This document shows, in pieces, positions 1 to 9,868 of a stretch of DNA of 64,000 nt. This DNA is from an uncultured Clostridia bacterium (lineage in GTDB: Bacteria > Bacillota > Clostridia > TANB77 > UBA1234), in NCBI GenBank assembly GCA_934169745.1, contig CAKPOE010000003.1:62001-126000 (forward strand), written 5' to 3'. A program made the translations under genes and the position numbers. The notes under the pieces were generated by a model, which was not told where the DNA came from, did no database searches, and worked only from the letters and a program-made list of their open reading frames with translations. Each line of letters starts with the position of its first letter. The stretch's first letter is position 1.

Positions 1-1175
1 ATGTATTTAATCATTGCCATAAGCATTGTTGTTTTACCACAACCCTGTTCACCAGTTAATGCTGTAACTCTGGCACCTTTTACAAGGAACTTAAGCATTG
101 GAATTACAAATTCTTTTCCGTCTTGTCTAATTAAGTTTTCAAGTACTGCGTTTGGTATATCAAATTTTCTTACGAAGAAAGCCCATGATTCTGACATACT
201 TGGTCTAACAACAACGACACGTGAGCCATCTTTCATTTCATTTATCTTGTAACCATTTGTATCTGATAATTGACCTGGATTATTATACTTGTATATGTTT
301 TGACATACTCTCTTTAATTCATCAAAAGAACCAAAAGATAAGCAAGCCATTTGAATTGATTTACCATGATAAAATATCCATACACTATCGTAAGCTCTTG
401 GAATTGTTTTTTCTGTTGTTTGTTTAATATAATCACCAAGTTGTGCAACCTGATACATAAATGACTCCGGAAGACCAGAAACACCACCAGAAATTCCATC
501 GATATTCATATCTCTTACTTCATCAATAACACTAAAACCTTTGTAGTTTTGATATATTCTTTGAGATAATATATTTAATCTATCTTCGAAAGACAAATAG
601 TCGTATTCTTTCTCAAATATTTCATTTATCTCTTCTGAAGTGATAACATAAGAAGGCGTTGCCGCACCATAAACAGTTTTTAAGTCATCAAGATGATATT
701 TTGTAATCAATTCCGATAACGCATTGTAACCATACTGTTGTTTATACATATATAGCAATATATCAAATTTATCTATAGTAGTAAGTTTATCTGTATTATC
801 AAAGTCAATAGCAGAAGTGATATTTACTTGATTAACACCATACTCTCTGTGTAACAAGTCAAATATCAAATCTTTGATATACTTTTTATCATTAACATCA
901 CCATATGTACAGCCTTTTAAAGCTTTCTTAAGCTCATACTTCTTATTTTTTCTTCTACGTAATTCTTCTTCTGAAAGACCAATATCATAAAGATTTGTTC
1001 TAGTAATCTCATCAAGCCTTTTCTTTATGAACTCTGTCATCTGTTCAACCGTATAAGCTTTATTAGAAGAGTTTACCATTGTCTCCTCTCCTGTATTCTT
1101 CTTAGTAAACAAATACACAAAGAAGCCTATCAAAGCTGCTATCAAAATAAATATAAGTGCATAGTTTATAAACAT
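1..1175 (-). CDS. Tad/CpaF-like secretion ATPase (3' end outside window)
   Basis: Partial gene running off the left edge; 391 codons are visible. Residues 3-18 form one hydrophobic segment, followed by a charged linker and a long CpaF-like N-terminal domain. The last visible part holds a Walker A motif, TGEQGCGKTT, at residues 374-383 with Lys381. CpaF/TadA ATPases power Tad/Flp pilus assembly or related secretion at the inner face of the membrane; the N-terminal membrane anchor is unusual for that family. The ATG at 1175 is preceded by GAGGAGGGG. It lies 24 bp downstream of two ParA-like genes and a SAF-domain gene on the same strand, so the four look like one operon. The Walker B and His box regions lie outside the window. 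Family assignment is good; the secreted substrate is unknown. Confidence 0.8.
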   Translation of the reverse strand, partial: MFINYALIFILIAALIGFFVYLFTKKNTGEETMVNSSNKAYTVEQMTEFIKKRLDEITRTNLYDIGLSEEELRRRKNKKYELKKALKGCTYGDVNDKKYIKDLIFDLLHREYGVNQVNITSAIDFDNTDKLTTIDKFDILLYMYKQQYGYNALSELITKYHLDDLKTVYGAATPSYVITSEEINEIFEKEYDYLSFEDRLNILSQRIYQNYKGFSVIDEVRDMNIDGISGGVSGLPESFMYQVAQLGDYIKQTTEKTIPRAYDSVWIFYHGKSIQMACLSFGSFDELKRVCQNIYKYNNPGQLSDTNGYKINEMKDGSRVVVVRPSMSESWAFFVRKFDIPNAVLENLIRQDGKEFVIPMLKFLVKGARVTALTGEQGCGKTTMLMAMIKY

Positions 1176-1199
1176 TTGAGGCTTCACCCCTCCTCTTTT

Positions 1200-2027
1200 T
1201 TATCTTTGGCCTAATTTATTTTCTAATGCTGAAAGAATAGCATCAGAAAGTTTATTTGTCTCATTAATAAAATATCCATTTCTATCCGTAGCAATATCCG
1301 CATTGATGTTTGTTGCAAAGAAGTTTAATGCTTTACCTTCATTACACGCATCAAAAAATTGTGTGTTGTATGGTATTGTATAAATAGGCTTTTTGTAATT
1401 AAAGTTTCTTGCAATATTTTTGTTTGTATATGTTGAAAATCTATCATACTTTCCTATAACAGAAATTATAGGTTTTTCTTGAAGTATCTTCAACTCATTT
1501 ATATCTTTAAAAATCTTTTTAAGAACTTGCATCTTCTGACTCATGGTTAAAACAATTAAATCAGACTGTTGTAAAATTTGGTTTATTTCAGCACTATTAT
1601 AGCCCCTACTTAAATCAACCATTACTATATCATAAAGTCTGCTTGATTGCTCAATTATCATTGGCATGGTTTCAAGTACTCTGTCGTATGAGTCTTTATC
1701 GTTTTTAAATGTTCCATATAGCAATTCCAACTTGCCTCTCATTAAAGGACTAGCATAGTTTGAAATGTTTTCAGGGTTCAATTTATTACTTCTGTACAAC
1801 CTGTCCAAAGCATCCATACCTGTATCTGCAATATCAAGATTTCCCTTAGAACTCTTTTTGTCAAGATTATCAAACGATGTTTCTAAGTCCATATTTTGAT
1901 AATGTGTTTGAGTTAATAATATTTTATATTTGCTTTTAGAAGCCATACAACATGCTACAGCAACAATCGTTGAAGTTGTTGCTGTTTGCGTTGATTCAAC
2001 AGTACTCCAAAATGATACTATTGGCAT
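1200..2027 (-). CDS. Degenerate ParA/CpaE-like protein
   Basis: 275 residues. The start resembles a ParA/MinD deviant Walker fold but the P-loop is replaced by a Ser/Thr-rich stretch (residues about 9-22, VESTQTATTST), with no GKT/S. The middle retains the ParA-like beta strand MVDLSRG and a LIVLTMSQ segment, as in CpaE-like receivers of Tad systems. It probably has no ATPase activity and may act as a localisation or scaffold factor for the neighbouring ATPase; that role is inferred from context. ATG at 2027 follows AAAGGGGAAGGGA. It sits 15 bp after the second ParA-like gene and 24 bp before the CpaF-like ATPase. Confidence 0.6.
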   Translation of the reverse strand: MPIVSFWSTVESTQTATTSTIVAVACCMASKSKYKILLTQTHYQNMDLETSFDNLDKKSSKGNLDIADTGMDALDRLYRSNKLNPENISNYASPLMRGKLELLYGTFKNDKDSYDRVLETMPMIIEQSSRLYDIVMVDLSRGYNSAEINQILQQSDLIVLTMSQKMQVLKKIFKDINELKILQEKPIISVIGKYDRFSTYTNKNIARNFNYKKPIYTIPYNTQFFDACNEGKALNFFATNINADIATDRNGYFINETNKLSDAILSALENKLGQR

Positions 2028-2042
2028 ATTCCCTTCCCCTTT

Positions 2043-2786
2043 CTATGCAGTAAATCTTGCAATCTTCTCTATATTTTTTTCAACTTTAACAAGTTTGTTT
2101 TTTTCTTCGCCCGTTATCAAAGAAACCATTTGAACAATTCCGGCCTTCATGTCTCTCGATAAATATCTGAAGTTTATCTTAGTAGAGTATTGGTTTTGAA
2201 TGTTTATTGATAAGTCTCCAGCATCATAAGGCAATACAATTGAATTTACCCAACGTAGCGGAAGATTTTCCGATAAGTTTTCAATATATTTTGTATCAGC
2301 TGTATTTACGTTTTCACTGTAATACAAAACCTTTGTTAAGTCTACTTCAGCGTCTGTATCTTCTCTTCTCTTAGTCGCACAAATATATTTCAATAATTCA
2401 ACGCCCTTTACAATGTGCATTTTATCAAATGAAGATACAAAAAATAGGTTATTAGCATTTTTTATATCATACTCTTCACACATTTCATCAGAATCAGTAT
2501 CAATAAGTACATATTCATATTCTGTAAAATCTTCGCCTTTTGAAATTAGATATTTCTTAAGCTCTAAAATATTATTAAACCCAATAGCTATGTCAATTCC
2601 GTCATGTTCAACAATATATTGTGTTTGAAGATTCATACCATTTATAGCAGGAATTGTATACCTTGTCTTTTGAGTTGTTGTTGCATCAATAAATATTGTT
2701 TTCTTTCCCATTGAAGAAAGCATTTTAGCAACGTATTGAATTAACTCTGTTTTATCCATTTTACCTACAAATCCAACGCTTTTCAT
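2043..2786 (-). CDS. Degenerate ParA-like protein of the Tad-like cluster
   Basis: 247 residues. The N-terminus VGFVGKMDKTEL occupies the position of a ParA P-loop but lacks the GKGGxGKT consensus; the Walker B-like strand is YVLIDTDSD at about residues 90-98. A second degenerate ParA-like protein follows immediately, so the cluster encodes two presumably inactive paralogues. The ATG at 2786 is preceded by GTAGGAGG. Function is inferred only from the neighbours (SAF protein upstream, CpaF-like ATPase downstream): assembly or positioning of a Tad-like machine at the membrane. Confidence 0.6.
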   Translation of the reverse strand: MKSVGFVGKMDKTELIQYVAKMLSSMGKKTIFIDATTTQKTRYTIPAINGMNLQTQYIVEHDGIDIAIGFNNILELKKYLISKGEDFTEYEYVLIDTDSDEMCEEYDIKNANNLFFVSSFDKMHIVKGVELLKYICATKRREDTDAEVDLTKVLYYSENVNTADTKYIENLSENLPLRWVNSIVLPYDAGDLSINIQNQYSTKINFRYLSRDMKAGIVQMVSLITGEEKNKLVKVEKNIEKIARFTA

Positions 2787-2813
2787 CTGTATCCTCCTAC
2801 TTTCTTTTGTTTG

Positions 2814-2841
2814 CTTTGGGCAACTCTATTGTTGCCCAAAG
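2814..2841 (-). other. Intercistronic stem-loop
   Basis: A perfect 10-bp stem (TTTGGGCAAC / GTTGCCCAAA) with a 6-nt loop lies between the SAF gene stop and the ribosome-binding site of the first ParA-like gene. On the transcribed strand there is no T-run after it, so it is more likely an RNA processing or stability hairpin, or a weak attenuator, than a terminator. Confidence 0.55.
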
Positions 2842-2851
2842 CGCCATACTT

Positions 2852-4096
2852 TTAATTAGCTTTTTCGCTCGTTTTTTGTGTGTTGTTCATCAAAGCTTTT
2901 AAATATGCTACACGTTCATCTTTTTGTGTTTGAATTTCTTCTGTCAAAGCCGCTTTTACTTTTTCTGCATTTCCGTTTTCTTCAGTAATTGTTGTATCTG
3001 CCATATTTATTCTTTGAGCTAGAATTGCTTCTGTATCAAAGTTTGCTTTTACTTCTTCTAAGATGTTTGGATTAGCTTTGATAATATTTAGAACATTTTC
3101 TTTTACAGGATAAGTTCTCGCAATCTGCTTATCGTTCACAACAATTTTATGTTTATACATATTTAATACAGTTTCATTCTTTTCGTTTACTGCTTTTTCA
3201 ATGTCTTCAACTTCATCTTTTGATAAATCAACTAATCTAACTATATCATCAAAAGATAAATCAGCTCTTGTAACTTTTATTCCATCTTTTAATGTTGTAA
3301 GTTCATCTTCAGTTGCTTCTGGGTTTGTTTGTAAATATGCGTCCCTTGCTTCGTTAAATCTTGTCTCGGTTAAATTTGCAATCAAACTTGAAACGGCATT
3401 ATTATATTTTGCAACGTAATCAACTTCTCTATACTCAAATAATTGATTTGCAGGATCAACATATTTGTTAGCATATAATTTTGTTCCATCTAATATGTAT
3501 GCTTCAATAATTGCACTACCAACTGTCAAGATTTCATCTTCTGTTAATCTTATAAATATTGTATTATTTGAATATGCTTCTACCTTCTTACCAATCAACA
3601 CACTGTAATCCTCTCCTGATGGAAATCTTACACGTACGTCTATGTAATCGTTCTCAACCAAATCACTTGGCAAAGTAATCATATTAAATTCTTGAAGTCT
3701 TAAATCGATTGTTGGTTCTTTGTCTTCTTCATAGAACATAGCTTCCGAAAGAATCGTATTCTTTCTAGCATTTATCTTTAATCTTCTACCAACCAAATCC
3801 TTCAAGCCTTTTACTTTTTTGGCTGGATCAGCTTTTTCTTCATATGAATCAAGCGGAGCACTAACACTCTTTACTCCGGCTAACTCTACATCATCAGCTG
3901 TTATTACAGAATTTGCAACTCTATCTTCTTTTAGAACATATCTGTTTACTACTTCGCTTTGCTTTTTTAAGTCTTCAATCTCGCCTCTGTAATTCTTTAC
4001 AAGAATAAAACCTAGTACACCTAAAACAACAATTGGAATTAAACAAGAAATTACAGCTGTAAGCACAACCTTTCTCTTCATTGGTCCTACTAACAT
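2852..4096 (-). CDS. SAF-domain (CpaB-like) membrane protein
   Basis: 414 residues from the chosen start. An N-terminal transmembrane segment (about residues 9-30) is followed by a SAF domain with VANSVITADDVELAGV and a GRRLKINARKNTILS stretch, as in CpaB/RcpC proteins of Tad pilus systems. The C-terminal third is a charged helical region with LAQRI and KVKAAL heptads, extending well past a typical CpaB. I chose ATG 4096 because AGAGGAGAGG lies just upstream; an alternative ATG at 4129 has a weaker site. It is first in the four-gene Tad-like operon. CpaB-like proteins act at the envelope during pilus assembly; the ligand of this SAF domain is unknown. Confidence 0.68.
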   Translation of the reverse strand: MLVGPMKRKVVLTAVISCLIPIVVLGVLGFILVKNYRGEIEDLKKQSEVVNRYVLKEDRVANSVITADDVELAGVKSVSAPLDSYEEKADPAKKVKGLKDLVGRRLKINARKNTILSEAMFYEEDKEPTIDLRLQEFNMITLPSDLVENDYIDVRVRFPSGEDYSVLIGKKVEAYSNNTIFIRLTEDEILTVGSAIIEAYILDGTKLYANKYVDPANQLFEYREVDYVAKYNNAVSSLIANLTETRFNEARDAYLQTNPEATEDELTTLKDGIKVTRADLSFDDIVRLVDLSKDEVEDIEKAVNEKNETVLNMYKHKIVVNDKQIARTYPVKENVLNIIKANPNILEEVKANFDTEAILAQRINMADTTITEENGNAEKVKAALTEEIQTQKDERVAYLKALMNNTQKTSEKAN

Positions 4097-4228
4097 AATA
4101 TCATCCTCTCCTCTTCTTTGCATACTCATTCCTATAAATTATAATAACATATGCCACCCCTCTCTTCAACAAAAGAAGACACATTTAATCAAAATGTAAC
4201 ATCTTTGTAACAAAAATGTAACAAAAAG

Positions 4229-4261
4229 AAAACGCTGTAAGCTCAATACTTACAACGTTTT
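4229..4261 (-). terminator. Rho-independent terminator after the A2M-like gene
   Basis: 13-bp inverted repeat (AAAACGYTGTAAG) with a short loop, followed on the minus strand by CTTTTTG. It lies 25 bp past the stop of the 4286-9016 gene and separates it from the Tad-like operon. Confidence 0.75.
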
Positions 4262-4285
4262 CTTCTATAGGAAAAAATATGATAA

Positions 4286-7200
4286 TTACATAATATTTGG
4301 CATTAAATAATCAATTATTTTGTCATCCATATCTTTTAATATTACTCCATCAGAAATATACTCTCCTTCACTTGTTACAATTGCTTCATACTCTACATAT
4401 TGATTTGTAGTTCCTGAGGTATATACATAAAAGTACAATTTCTGTCCATCCTTTCTATATGGAGTTTTTACGACATTTTCATCATACGCATATTTATCTC
4501 CTTCAGTAAGTTTCATAGAGTTTGGCAATACATCTTCAATAACATAAGCCACATCATCAGTCGATAGTTTACTATAGTCTATATTTATTTTTACTGTTAC
4601 TATATCACCAATATTAGCAGTACTAATATCTTTTCCATTGATTGTATAAGTTTTTCTTAATATTCCTTTTGAATTTTTTTCGTCCGGTTTAATTATTTCT
4701 GTTCTTCTATACTTAGTACCAATATTGTCAGTTGCTGATTTCACGTAAACCTCGTCTTTGTACGTTACACTATAAGGAATAACTTCAATACCATTTACGC
4801 TTATTTCTTTTTCTTCGCCATTTACATTCAAAATCACTTTTCCATTCTCAACAGAATTTTGTATCTCGTTTTGAATTCTAAATAGTTTTACAAAATTAGA
4901 ATATTCCGTCCCTCTATTAAGAGATTTGTATTTTTCATATATACTCGTTCTATTTGTGTTATTAAGCTTAAAGCTTAGCATTGATGTGTATTCAATCATT
5001 TCACTTGTGTAACTCAATGATGTTGTATCATACATGTCACAAATTCTAGTTGCGCTTTCATACTCTCCTATATCAGCATAAGAAAGAGCAAGTATTAAGA
5101 ATTCATACTTATCCTCTTCAAATTTAAGATTTTTTTCTATTTCTCTTAAATCCTTTAATACCGGTTCTTTAAGTGCTGCTAATCCCCAATATGCATATAA
5201 CTTCTCTCTCATATCTAAATTTTCATTTGATATAACATCTTCAAAATATTTTGCTAAATTTGCGTCTCCTTTAAAATATCCTGTTGAAGCAAGTTTTGCA
5301 GATAATAGTACATCTGAACTTGAAACGCCCAACAACGATAGTCCATGAATTGTATCAAACTCTTCACTTTTAGCAGTAGTTTTTTCATTAGACAATTTTC
5401 TTAATATATTATCTGCCAAATAAGAAATAACCTTTTGGTCGTTTCTCACTTTTGGCATATATGTTAAATAAAACAAATCATCTAATATGTTGCTAATATC
5501 TTTATTTGAAAAATACAATGTTGCAACACCTTTATCAACACTTATTTTTTCGTTTGCTTTCAATTCAAAATTAGTTGATATAACCGCTTCTTGAAAAGTA
5601 TCAACAACTTGAATGTTCTTCTTTATTGCATCAGTTCTTCCATTACTTTCTGCTTTTATAACTATTTCATACGTTCCACTATTTAATTTTCCTAATGATA
5701 CGTTAGCATATTTTCCAACATTAGATTCTACATTTAATACATTTTTTTGTCCGTTAGGAGATGTTATCTCTATTGTATACTTGATCTCATCATTTACTTT
5801 TGTTGCATTACCGTTACATCTAATATTTATTGATGGCGTTTCTCCTGTTAGATATTTGTCATTTGAAATAGCTGTTACAAAGAATGGCAAAGTTACTTTT
5901 AAATCTTTATCTAATTGCACTGCTTTATAATCCTTTATAGTAGCTTGTGCACTGACGTTCCAAGTTGTAACATTGTCAGGTAGTTTTAATTCTATTTCTG
6001 CTTCTCCATTATCATTTGTATATACAGTTTCGAAGAAAGCAGTAGTAGCAAATTTTGAACGGATTTCGCCATCTCCTCCTCCGCCACCACCAGCGAACGT
6101 TTCAGCAATTACTGTGTGCGTTAGATTTTTTATATTGTCGTTAAAGTAATAACTATTGTAAAGAGCATTTAATATGTTTGTATCATTTGCATTGGCTGCC
6201 AAATATTCTTTATTTACAGCGCTTAAGTTCACAACTGCTTTTATTGGTTTGCCATCACTCTTTGTAGTTACTTTTATTTTTATTATATCCCCCGGCTTAT
6301 ATTCTGCTTTATCAAATTTTATATCAACATCCATTTTTAATTCTTCTTTAGAAAGAGAATATTCATTTTCAAAAGAATAATAATAGTCTCCGATTTCTCT
6401 TATTGCAACTCCGTCAAACACATATCCTTTTATAACAAGATTTGCTCCATATTTCTTGTCGAACCTCAATCTATAATTAGTATCTTTTGTTGTAATAACA
6501 TCTATACCATTTGATGATTTCACTAAATATAGAATATATGGTGTACCAGTTAGTTCACCATTAATTTTTTGAAGTTCCAATGTAATGTCATCATTTACTT
6601 TATACTTGTCTCTAAATGTATAATCATTATCATTAATAATATAATTTCCCATAAATACTTCTGATGTGCTCTTCGCTTCTTCATCCAAGTAAGCACCATA
6701 CGAGTATTGCATACTTATAAATTTGTTGTCTTTTTCAGAACTCATGAATGCTCTATATTCCAAATATCCCTCAGAGTTATCCTTGTATGGACTTATGTAT
6801 GCACACATAGCTTTTCCGTTTGTCGTTGTATATTCAATTTTATCATTTCCATCAAAAACACGGTTTACTTTATAATTATATTTCGTTGTTTTTGTATTCT
6901 CATCATAATAAGAAGAAACAACTTCTTTTTCATATTTATATTTTTCTATTTCTATATAACCGCTTCTATTGGTTGGTACTCCTTGCTTTACATCATTCAT
7001 ATCAGAAAAGTCATAAAGGAACGTGTCTATATCAAATAGTACAGTGTTATCTTGTTTGCTATATTTATACACAACATTAAAACTTTCTTCATTAGGATAA
7101 ACCGTGAAATACTTTATAATACTGTCTTGATCTTCTATTCCTTTAGCCTTTATTGCAATTTGCCCATAGAATGGTCTGTTATATGGATGTAAATAATTTG

Positions 7201-9016
7201 TATTAATCTCAAATGTACACTTGCCATTCTCATCAAGTGTTATATTTCTCTCAACATTTTCATTATTTAGTATGTAAACAAATTTAGTACTTGTTAAAGG
7301 GCTTCCATCAAACAGTTTTGCTGTGACGGTACAAGTTATATTTTCGCTACTCTTCACCGATGTCTTATCCAACTCTACATTTACATCATATGAATTCGTA
7401 TCATAATCTTTTATTTCAAAAGAATCTCTAGCCTGACATTTTCCATTTACATACACGCATACATCATAATAGCCACTAGTATAATTTTCTACATTAAATG
7501 TAGTTTCAAAAGTTTTAAATTCATCTAAAGAAACATTTTTTTCTTCAATCACCGTATCAGACCATAAAGGTGTTACTTTTAATATTACTTCTTTAAATTC
7601 TCTTCCTTTTCTGTCTTTTACAAATCCCCACAAGTGAATTTCTTCATCTGGTTTAAATGTCTTTCTATCTAATCTTGTATAAACATTTATATACTCATCC
7701 GTATTTGATTTATTATCTTCGTTATGTATAACACTATATAACGTTTCTCTACCGTCTATATAAATCTCTTCTGTCAAATATCGGGTAGACTTTATATCTA
7801 TATCATTTATATACAAATACCCTTCAGCATTTGTAACACCAACTTCTTTTCCATCGATTTTAATTTTAGCATTTCCTAGTGGCGCGCTATTTGCTAAGTC
7901 ATTGACCCATACTAGCAAATCATTATCCACATACTCGGTTAATGCTGTGATGTTATTTATTTGAAGCGGTATATAATATTCAGTGCCATTTATTCTTACT
8001 ACCAGCATATAATAACCAAGAGCTAATTTTGTTTTTATTGGTAATATGTAATTCCAAGATGAATCTATAATTTCTTCTTTAGATATAGTTTCTTCAGAAA
8101 TCTTTGCTAGTGATGTTAAATCTACTTTTTTCAAGATAGACTTATTTCCAAATTCCTTCTTTGCTTTTAAATCTTCTAAGAATTGTTTGCCACTTTCGTA
8201 TTGATAAATTGACACATTATACTTATCAACTTCATTTGTATATAGTTTCAAATATATAGGCTTATTTTCAGAATACCCATATTCTGTATCAACAAAGTCA
8301 ATATATTCATTTTTTTCTATATCGTCAGCAGAAACGTACGTTCTCAAAGCGTATTCTTTCTCAGATAATTTCTCTGTATTTTCTTTGTTTCCAAATCCAG
8401 CCCTAATATTTACAACATATGTTGTTGCATATTCTAGCCCATCATTGGGAGTAAATCTTATTTTTCTATTATCATATTCAAATTTTCCTTCAACTTTAGG
8501 TGTAATTTCAAAATAGTTTTCTATATCATCATTAGGCGTATAAGTAAATTGAATTTCTATAACTGTATGTGGAGAAACGTAGTTGGTGTTCATTTCATTT
8601 TTTTCGGCTGGATAAAAGTTTGAAACATCAAATACTTTCTGTGTTTGGAAAGACCATTTATATGGTGCCTTATCTGTTTTGTATTCAATATTATAAATTG
8701 TATTAGGTGCCAATTCTTCTTTTAGTGTTAAAGTATAATAATTATTTCTCACTTCTTTAATTTCATATTCTACACTGGGAGTTATAGAAAACGATGTCTC
8801 AACAAGTTCTTTACTTGTACTTTCGTTTGCTTCTAAATTAAATGATGTGTTAAGTGCAACCAAGTCGTTTTTCTCATTGGAAGCGGTAACTTTAAATTCC
8901 GGGTAATTCATCACTTTTTTAACATCGCCTTGATCATCTCGTATATTCATAGATATTACGAAAAATGATATAACAGCAATGATAAAAATGCTAATAATAA
9001 GTACTTTTTTGTTCAT
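4286..9016 (-). CDS. Alpha-2-macroglobulin-like surface protein without thioester
   Basis: 1576 residues. A signal anchor (residues 4-22) precedes Ig-like Big_5/MG domains (ITPSVEYEI; NYFEITPKVEGKF). An MG domain follows with RKTFKPDEEIHLWGFVKDR, then several MG domains. A glycine-rich bait-like region (AGGGGGGDGE, near residue 973) leads into the A2M domain with ATTAFFETVYTNDNGEAEI. The helical thioester-type domain follows but has no CxEQ motif: the equivalent stretch contains no cysteine. The protein therefore belongs with thioester-less bacterial A2M-like proteins (YfaS/MagD-like), which are thought to trap proteases or act as envelope guards. ATG 9016 follows AAGGAGG. It is monocistronic, with a terminator on either side. 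Confidence 0.82.
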   Translation of the reverse strand: MNKKVLIISIFIIAVISFFVISMNIRDDQGDVKKVMNYPEFKVTASNEKNDLVALNTSFNLEANESTSKELVETSFSITPSVEYEIKEVRNNYYTLTLKEELAPNTIYNIEYKTDKAPYKWSFQTQKVFDVSNFYPAEKNEMNTNYVSPHTVIEIQFTYTPNDDIENYFEITPKVEGKFEYDNRKIRFTPNDGLEYATTYVVNIRAGFGNKENTEKLSEKEYALRTYVSADDIEKNEYIDFVDTEYGYSENKPIYLKLYTNEVDKYNVSIYQYESGKQFLEDLKAKKEFGNKSILKKVDLTSLAKISEETISKEEIIDSSWNYILPIKTKLALGYYMLVVRINGTEYYIPLQINNITALTEYVDNDLLVWVNDLANSAPLGNAKIKIDGKEVGVTNAEGYLYINDIDIKSTRYLTEEIYIDGRETLYSVIHNEDNKSNTDEYINVYTRLDRKTFKPDEEIHLWGFVKDRKGREFKEVILKVTPLWSDTVIEEKNVSLDEFKTFETTFNVENYTSGYYDVCVYVNGKCQARDSFEIKDYDTNSYDVNVELDKTSVKSSENITCTVTAKLFDGSPLTSTKFVYILNNENVERNITLDENGKCTFEINTNYLHPYNRPFYGQIAIKAKGIEDQDSIIKYFTVYPNEESFNVVYKYSKQDNTVLFDIDTFLYDFSDMNDVKQGVPTNRSGYIEIEKYKYEKEVVSSYYDENTKTTKYNYKVNRVFDGNDKIEYTTTNGKAMCAYISPYKDNSEGYLEYRAFMSSEKDNKFISMQYSYGAYLDEEAKSTSEVFMGNYIINDNDYTFRDKYKVNDDITLELQKINGELTGTPYILYLVKSSNGIDVITTKDTNYRLRFDKKYGANLVIKGYVFDGVAIREIGDYYYSFENEYSLSKEELKMDVDIKFDKAEYKPGDIIKIKVTTKSDGKPIKAVVNLSAVNKEYLAANANDTNILNALYNSYYFNDNIKNLTHTVIAETFAGGGGGGDGEIRSKFATTAFFETVYTNDNGEAEIELKLPDNVTTWNVSAQATIKDYKAVQLDKDLKVTLPFFVTAISNDKYLTGETPSINIRCNGNATKVNDEIKYTIEITSPNGQKNVLNVESNVGKYANVSLGKLNSGTYEIVIKAESNGRTDAIKKNIQVVDTFQEAVISTNFELKANEKISVDKGVATLYFSNKDISNILDDLFYLTYMPKVRNDQKVISYLADNILRKLSNEKTTAKSEEFDTIHGLSLLGVSSSDVLLSAKLASTGYFKGDANLAKYFEDVISNENLDMREKLYAYWGLAALKEPVLKDLREIEKNLKFEEDKYEFLILALSYADIGEYESATRICDMYDTTSLSYTSEMIEYTSMLSFKLNNTNRTSIYEKYKSLNRGTEYSNFVKLFRIQNEIQNSVENGKVILNVNGEEKEISVNGIEVIPYSVTYKDEVYVKSATDNIGTKYRRTEIIKPDEKNSKGILRKTYTINGKDISTANIGDIVTVKINIDYSKLSTDDVAYVIEDVLPNSMKLTEGDKYAYDENVVKTPYRKDGQKLYFYVYTSGTTNQYVEYEAIVTSEGEYISDGVILKDMDDKIIDYLMPNIM

Positions 9017-9086
9017 TTTAAAAACCTCCTTCGAGAATTAAGTATATCATAAAAAAGCATTTATATAAATAATTAAATTAAAAACA

Positions 9087-9130
9087 GAAAAACGTGAATC
9101 AGAAAAAATATTTTCCGGTTCACGTTTTTT
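9087..9130. terminator. Hairpin terminator between cassette and A2M-like gene
   Basis: AAAAACGTGAA and TTCACGTTTTTT form an 11-bp stem around a 20-nt loop, downstream of the OB-fold gene (stop at 9177). T-rich on the plus side and moderately so on the minus side, so it may work in both directions. Confidence 0.6.
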
Positions 9131-9176
9131 AGAGCTAATTTTGAATTACTTTTTCGGCAATCTCCTATTGTTTAGC

Positions 9177-9785
9177 TTAACTGGTAAAGCATACACTCCT
9201 TGCAGACACTTCGTAGACAGTTTCTTGTGTTGCTCTTCCGTCATAGTGCTTCTTCATAAACTGCCGTTCTTGAAGCCTTCCAATAATCACCACATTCCCA
9301 TAGGGAATCTTATCGTGAATATTTTTCACGAAGTAAGCATTGGGTCCCCATGCAATTGTAGGAATGAATTCATCCTTCCAGCTACATGTCATAACCTGGA
9401 AGTCGAGCAGTTCTCTCAAAGAAAGTGGTGTAACACGAATTTGACCTACCTTGCGAATCTTGCCGATTAAAGAAACGATGTTTATGTCATCGCAATCTTC
9501 ATCCACAATTTCTACTTGGCGTGCAAAAACACGCACAGTCCACCGGGCTACTGCCTTTCTTATGTTTTCATGCATATACAAGTTACCAGTTACCTTAATC
9601 TTTATGCCAGCTCGTACATACGGAATATCCAAGTTCTGTACGGATACCTTCAGCAAATCGCTCTTGCCAAATGTTGCCCGCTTCACGCGAAGTTCAATAA
9701 GCGAGTCTCCTTCTTGCCCAGGATGCAGTACAATCAACTTCTCAACGGTTCCAACGAGTTGTACATAGTTTGGCCCTTCGTACAT
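9177..9785 (-). CDS. Tandem OB-fold (SSB-like) protein, GC-rich cassette
   Basis: 202 residues in two similar OB-fold halves. The second half contains PTIAWGPNAYFVKN and NVVIIGRLQERQF, closely matching the native paralogue at 40999-41667 (PCIAWGRNARY; KIWGRIQSRQY). Such SSB/PriB-like proteins bind single-stranded DNA. GC content is visibly higher than in the neighbours (roughly mid-40s percent) and the gene uses CGG for Arg three times in frame (9264-9266, 9543-9545, 9678-9680), a codon otherwise absent from intact genes of this window. ATG 9785 follows AAAGGAGG. It has its own consensus promoter and terminator and looks like a recently acquired single-gene unit. Confidence 0.7.
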   Translation of the reverse strand: MYEGPNYVQLVGTVEKLIVLHPGQEGDSLIELRVKRATFGKSDLLKVSVQNLDIPYVRAGIKIKVTGNLYMHENIRKAVARWTVRVFARQVEIVDEDCDDINIVSLIGKIRKVGQIRVTPLSLRELLDFQVMTCSWKDEFIPTIAWGPNAYFVKNIHDKIPYGNVVIIGRLQERQFMKKHYDGRATQETVYEVSARSVCFTS

Positions 9786-9824
9786 ATCGAATAGCCTCCT
9801 TTTGTTTACTTTGTATCCGACAAT

Positions 9825-9853
9825 ATAATATCACACTTGCTAAATTATGTCAA
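9825..9853 (-). promoter_or_regulatory. Sigma-A promoter of the OB-fold cassette
   Basis: On the minus strand TTGACA and TATTAT are separated by 17 bp, about 40 bp upstream of the ATG at 9785. This is a near-perfect vegetative promoter. Confidence 0.75.
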
Positions 9854-9868
9854 CAATATTAAGAACTT

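Noticed and set aside
2814..2841. Treating the intercistronic hairpin in the Tad-like operon as a terminator
   Set aside because: No T-run follows on the transcribed strand and the next gene has only the RBS between.
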